Below, in pieces: positions 1 through 5,503 of a stretch of 5,503 bases of DNA. The notes under the pieces are model-generated. The model worked only from the letters and a program-made list of their open reading frames with translations. It searched no databases and was not told the DNA's origin. This DNA comes from Deltaproteobacteria bacterium (GTDB taxonomy: Bacteria > Desulfobacterota > DSM-4660 > Desulfatiglandales > Desulfatiglandaceae). The position numbers and the translations under genes are program-made. Location of the stretch: contig QMLZ01000212.1 of the NCBI GenBank assembly GCA_003646995.1, positions 1 through 5,503 of the forward strand, read 5' to 3'. How positions within the stretch are numbered: the stretch's first letter is position 1; the number at the start of each line of letters is the position of its first letter.

Positions 1-3000
1 ACCTGGGGCACTGTCTTCGATTGCCTTGAGCTTGCCTATAACCGCACTTCTTTCAACATTTCTAAGCGCAAGACATGCTAGTGCAGTCCGTAGCCGCTTC
101 CATTGAATATTTACCAATTTGATATTGGAATCTAGAACAACATCTGGGTCTTTTGCTAAAATGCTGTATTTGACTCTGATTACTTCCAAAAATTTTTCAT
201 CGTCCGGAAAGTCAGGCTTTTCAAGCAGTTCCGCTGCCTGGGTCCTAAACCAATCTATTATAGGCAGTTCGATTGTCGCAGAGTCTGGCGACCAGGTATC
301 ATGTATGGATTCAGACGGTTTTAAGTCATCGTACGAGGTCCATCTCTCCCTAAACTCCTCTCTTTGGGACCCCACAAGGTGTTTCTGGAGGAATCCACAT
401 GCTGACCATCTAGTTTCCTGTTTTGCCCTGTTAAAAGCTTCAATAGCTTGATCATTACTGACAATTTGTCCCCTGGCTCCAATTTCTTTTGCCGCTGAAT
501 TCCAGTTTTTGAGATCGATGCCAAATAACTCATAAGCTTTTTTCGAAATCTCGGTCGCCTCTCGTGTTTGTTCTGCAAGCTGTCTCAATGCATTTGCATA
601 AGCGGCTGCTTTTGGGATTCTGCATTTGGCCAAGATATTTTCCATAGTCTGTTCGGCAAGCTCGTAAGGTTTTCCGCTATCAGCTACTTTGCTGATAATA
701 CCGTTGAACTCCGCAGTTGAGAGAGGCCGTGTGCCTGATTTAGCAAGGCAAAATAAAGCAGGCACAACTGATCTGATTATTTGCTGTGTCTGTCCTCCTA
801 TTACTTGGAAGAGTTCTTGGAGATTTGCTGGGTCTATGTCCAACTTATCTATAGCGAGGTTAGGAGGCAAATCTTGTCTCAAGGTGCTGTCGAAAGTGGC
901 CTCTTCAACATCTCGAAGCCACAGTTCTGCAGGTTTCCGGTAGTCCTCCCTGCCAAACAATAGGCTAAGAGGCAAGGCTAAATCCCGCAGCTTAAGATCC
1001 TTTCCAATATCAAAAAATAGCACGTTTTCTGAGGAAGAATAGAAAATGTTGCGGGGTTTTGGATTCACGGGTAATCCTTCCAGTCTTATTACAAGGTTGC
1101 GCACATATTTGGCCTTTGCCCCTTGTATACGAGGCAAGAGCCGTTTCTGGAAATCACCCTCCGGGTTTGAAACTGACATCGGCTGTGTTTGCCTGCCAAA
1201 AGCCAGGACCGCAAGCGCTGGTTGAACTAGCCAAGGGAAAACATCATTTACGAACCTTGGTTCTTCCCATCCGTCAACCTCATCATATTCTGGGATTATT
1301 TTCAGCTCTGATAACCTCCGTACCTTTGCGTTTTGGAAGATGGTCTTAAGAAGAGCGACTTTATCATCCCAGCGGGATCTTGTTTTACCTGTACAGGCTA
1401 CAAGGGTCCCTGATGGAAGCAGCGAGAGGCAATCCTCATTATCATTAACCCATACTGTATACTTTTTGGAGTTCTCATCTGAAATACGTTGCAGCCAACG
1501 CAGCCGTTTTCCACCATCTTTTTGGGTTTCGTAAACCAAAGCAGCTCCAGGCGATTTCTTAGCAGCCGTACCAGAGTTAAATTGAGATATGGCGTCGTCA
1601 AACAATTCCTGCCATAAAGACAGGAGGAAGTGCTCACGTTCACTCGGAAGAAGCTTATGGGTTTGAAACAGCAAGTTCATGATGTGAAAGGGTTCTTGCG
1701 ACTTCTTTTGTGGAGAATAGACAACGATTCCTATCTTGCTGCAAAGCTCTTCAGAAATGCAACGTTCTACAGTGGGATCAATGTGAGGAAGCAGGGAATA
1801 TATTAAGGTACTCCCTGGTCCGAAAAGATCCTTGCTTATTTTGACTGTTCTTCTAGGTTCGACAAGATCGCTAAACTCATCACTCACTTCACGGTCTTCC
1901 AAAATTCTTGTCGCCCAAACTTTGGAAGGAATCCATTTAGCTTCTCTGAGTTGTTCAACAACAAATCCGGTGACAGCCCATTGTCTGGACTCTCCATAAT
2001 CTTTTGGGTCGCGTCGGATAGTCACGGTCATATAGCGCTTGTAATATTTGTCCCACCCTCTACCCAGGCACCGCGCTAAGGCTCGCGCATCCCTTACTGA
2101 ATTTGGAATTTCTTCTATATAGGCGATTTGGTCAAGTTCAAATTTCGCAGGCATTTGAAAAGGGCGATTCTTACTTTCATTTTCTATTCTTTGAAGATAC
2201 CTTTCCCAGGTCACTTCCTCTATGGGGAGCTTGTGTTTTAGGGGGGCATCACGAAGCGCAGAGGTATCAAGAGAATAATTGTATCCTTCGGGGCACATTT
2301 CTGGAAGAACTTTTCCTCGCCTTGTTGCCTTAAAAATATGAAGTTTCGGCGCTGTCCAAACTCCAAGTGCTTCCAGGATGAACTGCTTCAAGTCCTCTTT
2401 CAGATTATATGATGTAATTAACTTTTGGTAGGTGTTCGGCAACCTTTGAATAAGATTATTCGGGTGTAGAACAAAGGGTCTTTGAGGTTTTGCGCTCTGA
2501 AATACCTTCTCGAGGTCTGCACCCTCCTCACCTGTCCATGCCTTTCCTGCATAGGTTTCATTACCTGGCCGAAAACCTACCTGGGTTGGCACCAAGAGAC
2601 GACCCCAATCGACAGATTGGCTTTCTCCGCGCATCTGTTTCCAAAGAATGAAAGTCCAGGCGAAAATCTCGCCTGCGTCTTTCCGTCTTTTTTTTGACAT
2701 TTTCTCCTTGTAAAGATCCCGACAGACATGGTTAAGTATGAAATCAGCCACCTGTTCAGTCCGAAATTCCCTAACAAGTGTCCCACCCCGATACTCTCTT
2801 ATAAGGAAAGACCGAATGAGTTTATCCCCAAGGTCTACGTCTGGATGCAGAAATGCAACTCTCTTTCTGAGAGCAGTTGGCAAGGACTCGGTAAGAACAT
2901 CTTGGAATTTCTTGATCATTGGGCTTTCGTCATCAGAAGCAACAAGTCGTCTTGGTGGCGAGAATATTCTGGACTCTTTTTCGACCTTGTATACTCCAGT

Positions 3001-4860
3001 TTGGGTCCATATCAGTTTTTTGCCTAACAAGGCTTCATATGGTATGTCCAAATGCCCTAGCCACCTATAAAGGGAATTCCACCATGTACTATCTCGCTCA
3101 TTGTTGGACACGCGGCGAATTGTGATTTCAGCGAGATGGACAAGCTCTTCTTCCATTGGGACCATTGTCTCAACTTCGAAAGCATTTGCAGTATTTTCGA
3201 TTAGCTCTTCATTCATTATTTGCGGATGTGGTAGCAAAAGGGAGACCTGCTCGCGGCAGGCAATGTCTAACATAGGCGGAACAGGATCAACTTCCCATCT
3301 GAGATTTTTCGGAAGGGTTATCTCTGAAATCTTTTTGTAATCCAGTTTGCCCTTGGAATTAGCTTCGCTGAGTATCCAGTCTTCCTCTTTTACAATGCGT
3401 TGTATGGACTCACTTGATATTTGCAGTTTCGCAAGAGGTTGCTCCTGGTCAAAAATTCCTAGCAAACGCAATATTGCCTGGCCTGATTCTACTTCTTTTG
3501 ACCTCCGAAGAAGGTAGATCATGTCTCCAACACAGGACACGGCATGTCTCAGAAGGTAGGAATTCCATTCGCGGGCCCACTCAATACTTTTTCGGTCAAT
3601 ACTCCCGTAAAAGGGTGCATTGACCCAGGCACCTGTTCCTGTCTTTGCAAGTGTAGGCAAATATATTGAAAATCTTCCTTCGCTGTTACCATCATCTATA
3701 CCATCTATAGGAACAGCAATCTCCACCTCTACCCGTCTGATTTGATGCCACCGTTCTGGAAGAGCTGTAAGAGCATCCTTAAGTTCCTGGCTGGATAAAG
3801 GCTTTTTATAAAACCACCATTTCTGTGACCCACCTTCTAGATCTCCTCGTTCCTTTCCGCAGATATCTGTCCATGTTTGCCTGTCATAGTAAACAACCTC
3901 TATTTTTCCCTTTCTGATCTCTCTTGTCTTTTCTGAAGAGGGAATAGCTCTTACAAATTCAACAATTCTATTTGGTCTAGATTCCTGAGTGTTTTCCGCA
4001 TAAACTGAGATACGTCGGGCATTCCGGAGAAAAAGGAATGAGTATGGGTGTAATTCAGCCAAGGCTTCTTTAAGGATAGACTCAGCACCTGGCTTTATTT
4101 TTATGCACACAGCTGTTGCAAATCCCAATTTAGCGACCCAGGGTAATAATGGGTCTGACGCCTCAATCGGGATAGGCATTTCATATACAGGCAGCCACTT
4201 GCATGAACGCTCCAAAATTTCAGGATTTTTGAGACTGTTTTCCAATGATTCTATGAGCTTGGGTTGCGGATTTTCCAATAATTGAAAGGGTATGCCGGAG
4301 ATTTCCATTTGAGGAGCACACTTCGAGACGAAGCTTTCTGATGCTACCCTCCGCAAAGCATTCACAATCTCGTCAGGGTCAAAACAGAAACAGTAGCCAT
4401 CGAAATTAGGTTGAGTATTTTCAGGGCGGTTAATGTCGCTGGAATATATGACGGGTGACTTGCAGACTTCCAAGACTGAACGGAAACCAAGTCCCTTATT
4501 GCCAATAGCATCTTCCGGGTTTTTGTCTGTCAGGCCCAAAGTACAAAGGCTTTCAAAATTCTTTTGGCTGAAGCCTCTGCCTGTGTTGCAAACTACTACC
4601 CTTGGTGTTGGTTCTTGCCTGATTACTATGAGTATCTGACCATCATTTCCACAGGCGTCATCGGCATTTTGAATTAGTTCTATTAGAAAACGGCCATGAT
4701 ATTCTTGAGATAATTGCTCTTCAATTGACCTGCGACCTTCAAAGATATTGGTTCCACGGCGGATGTCATCCATGAAGGCATAGATTTTGGCTTGGAGCCG
4801 TTCTAAGATAGAAGTGTAGTAATTGTTGGGGGCCATATTCATAATAGCGTTTTCTGGCAA
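1..4860 (-). CDS. Giant sacsin-like (HSP90-type GHKL) ATPase, C-terminus cut by window edge
   Basis: One frame stays open from an in-frame TGA at 4900-4902 to the left edge, giving 1620 codons from TTG 4860. Seen: a GHKL ATP site with ELIQNADDA at residues 61-69 (E61 and N65 match HSP90's catalytic Glu and Mg-binding Asn), NTGRGF at 92-97 replacing DxGxG, and GNKGLGFRSV at 120-129. Residues 396-423 (FSIYLPT then NAPFYGSIDR) resemble the segment after the ATPase in sacsin repeats. Further along are VPTQVGFRP (757-765) with W775, a basic KKRRK patch near 723-727 and a Trp-rich stretch at 961-976, then a helical, charged region to residue 1620. No signal peptide or membrane segment is apparent, so it is probably cytoplasmic. 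Long bacterial proteins of this type are often annotated 'sacsin N-terminal ATPase-like' and occur in defence islands; some relatives end in a DUF3883 domain, which would lie past the edge. It follows a methyltransferase gene in the same direction, 121 bases away. The start is TTG 4860 because of its AAAGGA site; ATG 4842 or 4836 are alternatives. The ATPase fold is confident; the biological role is inferred. Confidence 0.92.
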   Translation of the reverse strand, partial: MPENAIMNMAPNNYYTSILERLQAKIYAFMDDIRRGTNIFEGRRSIEEQLSQEYHGRFLIELIQNADDACGNDGQILIVIRQEPTPRVVVCNTGRGFSQKNFESLCTLGLTDKNPEDAIGNKGLGFRSVLEVCKSPVIYSSDINRPENTQPNFDGYCFCFDPDEIVNALRRVASESFVSKCAPQMEISGIPFQLLENPQPKLIESLENSLKNPEILERSCKWLPVYEMPIPIEASDPLLPWVAKLGFATAVCIKIKPGAESILKEALAELHPYSFLFLRNARRISVYAENTQESRPNRIVEFVRAIPSSEKTREIRKGKIEVVYYDRQTWTDICGKERGDLEGGSQKWWFYKKPLSSQELKDALTALPERWHQIRRVEVEIAVPIDGIDDGNSEGRFSIYLPTLAKTGTGAWVNAPFYGSIDRKSIEWAREWNSYLLRHAVSCVGDMIYLLRRSKEVESGQAILRLLGIFDQEQPLAKLQISSESIQRIVKEEDWILSEANSKGKLDYKKISEITLPKNLRWEVDPVPPMLDIACREQVSLLLPHPQIMNEELIENTANAFEVETMVPMEEELVHLAEITIRRVSNNERDSTWWNSLYRWLGHLDIPYEALLGKKLIWTQTGVYKVEKESRIFSPPRRLVASDDESPMIKKFQDVLTESLPTALRKRVAFLHPDVDLGDKLIRSFLIREYRGGTLVREFRTEQVADFILNHVCRDLYKEKMSKKRRKDAGEIFAWTFILWKQMRGESQSVDWGRLLVPTQVGFRPGNETYAGKAWTGEEGADLEKVFQSAKPQRPFVLHPNNLIQRLPNTYQKLITSYNLKEDLKQFILEALGVWTAPKLHIFKATRRGKVLPEMCPEGYNYSLDTSALRDAPLKHKLPIEEVTWERYLQRIENESKNRPFQMPAKFELDQIAYIEEIPNSVRDARALARCLGRGWDKYYKRYMTVTIRRDPKDYGESRQWAVTGFVVEQLREAKWIPSKVWATRILEDREVSDEFSDLVEPRRTVKISKDLFGPGSTLIYSLLPHIDPTVERCISEELCSKIGIVVYSPQKKSQEPFHIMNLLFQTHKLLPSEREHFLLSLWQELFDDAISQFNSGTAAKKSPGAALVYETQKDGGKRLRWLQRISDENSKKYTVWVNDNEDCLSLLPSGTLVACTGKTRSRWDDKVALLKTIFQNAKVRRLSELKIIPEYDEVDGWEEPRFVNDVFPWLVQPALAVLAFGRQTQPMSVSNPEGDFQKRLLPRIQGAKAKYVRNLVIRLEGLPVNPKPRNIFYSSSENVLFFDIGKDLKLRDLALPLSLLFGREDYRKPAELWLRDVEEATFDSTLRQDLPPNLAIDKLDIDPANLQELFQVIGGQTQQIIRSVVPALFCLAKSGTRPLSTAEFNGIISKVADSGKPYELAEQTMENILAKCRIPKAAAYANALRQLAEQTREATEISKKAYELFGIDLKNWNSAAKEIGARGQIVSNDQAIEAFNRAKQETRWSACGFLQKHLVGSQREEFRERWTSYDDLKPSESIHDTWSPDSATIELPIIDWFRTQAAELLEKPDFPDDEKFLEVIRVKYSILAKDPDVVLDSNIKLVNIQWKRLRTALACLALRNVERSAVIGKLKAIEDSAPG
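2688..2709 (-). other. Possible internal start and A8 slippage-prone tract inside the ATPase gene
   Basis: On the coding strand AAGGAG (2709-2704) is followed by AAA and an in-frame ATG (2700-2698, residue 721), then TC and a run of eight A (2695-2688) encoding the Lys-rich start of MSKKRRKDAG. The spacing of three bases is shorter than the usual five to nine. If used, the start would yield a C-terminal isoform of at least 900 residues that lacks the ATP site. Loss of one A would shift into a frame that stops at 2577; gain of one A would stop at 2561. Both events are possible on the sequence but unproven, and purine-rich lysine codons can produce such patterns by chance. Confidence 0.2.
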
Positions 4861-4981
4861 ATTTTTTCCTTTCAGATTCAAAGTCAACCCATATTCAGAT
4901 CACCTCAAGTTCTTTCGAGATTAAGGACATATATTCTTTTGTAAATTCTAACAAAGACTTCTTCATCCTTCAGAATCTTTC
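4861..4981 (-). other. 121-base gap between the methyltransferase and ATPase genes
   Basis: The gap holds the AAAGGA site and no convincing terminator hairpin, which fits co-transcription of the two genes. A 23-codon micro-ORF (4895-4966, beginning MKKSLLEFTKEYM) lies inside, but its AAGG directly abuts the ATG, a poor initiation geometry. Two similar leader stretches occur, GATTCTGAAGGA (4977-4966) and GAATCTGAAAGGA (4879-4867), an imperfect direct repeat ending in purine-rich ribosome-binding sequence. A TTGACT hexamer (4887-4882) is present, but no matching -10 lies at usable distance upstream of the gene start. Confidence 0.6.
4867..4872 (-). promoter_or_regulatory. Shine-Dalgarno site AAAGGA for the ATPase gene, favouring a TTG start
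   Basis: On the minus strand AAAGGA is followed by six bases (AAAAAT) and then TTG at 4860-4858, which is near-ideal spacing. The first in-frame ATG (4842) is 24 bases from the site and the second (4836) 30 bases, and neither has a purine-rich site of its own. I therefore chose the TTG, which adds six residues before the first Met. N-terminal sequencing or homologue alignment could move the start. Confidence 0.55.
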
Positions 4982-5503
4982 TCATTGATCACTGACATTA
5001 TAAACCTTGAGCACTTCATCCCCATAATGATTGATGACCTTGACAGCAATCTTTCCGGTTGAGGGTGGATCGAAGGGGCGGCTCTTGGTTGTGTAAAGAG
5101 ATGACCAGGCTTCCTCGTTAATCTCTGCTTTGAGAGCACGCTTAAGCTTATCATAAGGTCGATCCGCTCCTGTGAAATAGGCATGGCGGATAAAGAAGCT
5201 CTCTTCATTATAATCAGTATCAATAAACCAGCAGGCAATATCGTCCGTGGAGTGAGAGCGGATTTCCCCGGTAGTGGGGTCATAAATATCCACTCCCTTG
5301 ACCTCTACCGTTATTTTGCCATCTTTTCTCCTGGTGATCTCAAGGTCAGGCTCCCCGAAAACCATAAATAGGTTCCCCGCACCCGTCTTTTTCAGGAGTT
5401 CATCGCCCATGGTCAAATCCGGGTTCATTCTTGTGGGGAGCACGGTCAGTTGGCCAGAACGCTTTGCCTCTTCTGAAACATGAGGATCAAAGGCAAAACC
5501 ACA
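4982..5503 (-). CDS. C-terminal part of a type III Mod-like adenine-specific DNA methyltransferase (5' end outside window)
   Basis: The frame is open from the right edge to a TGA at 4982-4984 and gives 173 residues. A GTG at 5443 and ATGs inside are unlikely starts, because the 20 residues upstream (GFAFDPHVSEEAKR and onward) read as protein and continue off the window. Recognisable stretches are MGDELLKKTGAGNLFMVFGE, a GVDIYDPTTGEIRS turn, DDIACWFIDTDYNEESFFIR, and the terminal block SRPFDPPSTGKIAVKVINHY followed by GDEVLKVYNV. From memory, this tail belongs to a family of long site-specific DNA methyltransferases (COG2189, Mod-like) in type III-like restriction-modification clusters. The catalytic DPPY-type and SAM-binding FxGxG motifs are not visible, since they lie upstream, so the assignment rests on family resemblance of the C-terminus. 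The expected role is sequence-specific DNA methylation that protects the host genome. The fragment could instead be the tail of a partner helicase or nuclease subunit, which I consider less likely. It is the upstream co-directional neighbour of the giant ATPase gene. Confidence 0.75.
   Translation of the reverse strand, partial: CGFAFDPHVSEEAKRSGQLTVLPTRMNPDLTMGDELLKKTGAGNLFMVFGEPDLEITRRKDGKITVEVKGVDIYDPTTGEIRSHSTDDIACWFIDTDYNEESFFIRHAYFTGADRPYDKLKRALKAEINEEAWSSLYTTKSRPFDPPSTGKIAVKVINHYGDEVLKVYNVSDQ

Noticed and set aside
119..451. 110-codon plus-strand open frame
   Set aside because: It is antisense to the ATPase gene, whose frame is intact here. The translation is Ser-rich with no motif and no good ribosome-binding site.
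2577..2786. Minus-strand 69-codon frame near the A8 run as a separate gene
   Set aside because: It is a same-strand shadow of the ATPase frame. It matters only as the frame entered if one A is lost from the A8 run.
2738..3070. Plus-strand open frames of about 100 codons at 2728-3125
   Set aside because: They are antisense to the continuous ATPase frame, overlap each other in several frames, and have low-complexity Ser-rich translations typical of shadow frames.
3682..3705. DGIDDGNSEG acidic loop (residues 386-395) as a calcium-binding motif
   Set aside because: The spacing does not fit an EF-hand or RTX repeat, it occurs once, and it precedes the conserved LPT segment as an ordinary surface loop.
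4882..4887. TTGACT as a -35 element of a promoter for the ATPase gene
   Set aside because: At 16-18 bases downstream there is only AAATTT-like sequence at the start codon itself, so a transcript from it would begin inside the gene.
4963..5283. 106-codon minus-strand open frame overlapping the methyltransferase end
   Set aside because: It is the neighbouring reading frame of the methyltransferase C-terminus, whose own frame has clear family-like protein sequence. It has no recognisable domain or separate ribosome site.
1..5503. CRISPR array, tRNA, insertion sequence ends or long inverted repeats
   Set aside because: No regularly spaced repeats, cloverleaf-like sequence, transposase reading frame or matching terminal repeats were seen on either strand.

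Overview
The window holds two genes, both on the minus strand. They read right to left and run off opposite edges, so neither is complete. Transcription order is (i) the last 173 codons of what looks like a type III-style (Mod, COG2189-like) adenine-specific DNA methyltransferase, entering at the right edge and stopping at 4982. After a 121-base gap comes (ii) one very long open frame, from about 4860 through position 1 with no stop. It encodes at least 1620 residues of a sacsin-type (HSP90-like, GHKL-fold) ATPase. I checked the long frame triplet by triplet over its whole length and found no stop and no frameshift. The shorter open frames on both strands inside these two genes look like shadows.

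Organism: the sequence looks bacterial (AAAGGA Shine-Dalgarno sites, tightly arranged co-directional genes, no introns needed), with moderate GC, mid-40s percent by eye. Nothing in it fixes the taxon. A DNA methyltransferase next to a giant sacsin-like ATPase is typical of accessory defence islands rather than core genome.

How the genes may work together: the ATPase fragment has a recognisable Bergerat-type ATP site near its N-terminus. It has ELIQNADDA, then NTGRGF in place of the usual DxGxG, then GNKGLGF. A sacsin-like segment (LPT...NAPFYGSIDR) follows, then a long, mostly unassigned body. HSP90/MORC-like ATPases linked to methyltransferases and helicases are known from comparative genomics of restriction-modification systems (Iyer, Abhiman and Aravind on MutL/MORC homologues). 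The simplest reading is that the methyltransferase marks self DNA and the large ATPase is a sensor, remodeller or effector of an anti-phage system. No nuclease, helicase or toxin domain is visible here. If the system has one, it lies beyond the left edge (C-terminus of the ATPase, or later genes) or upstream of the methyltransferase.

Smaller points: the ATPase probably starts at a TTG (4860) with a well-placed AAAGGA, not at the ATG codons downstream. The gap contains a 23-codon micro-ORF of doubtful reality. An AAGGAG-ATG-A8 cluster at 2688-2709 inside the ATPase could be an internal start and/or slippage site. No tRNA, rRNA, CRISPR array, insertion sequence or convincing terminator was seen.
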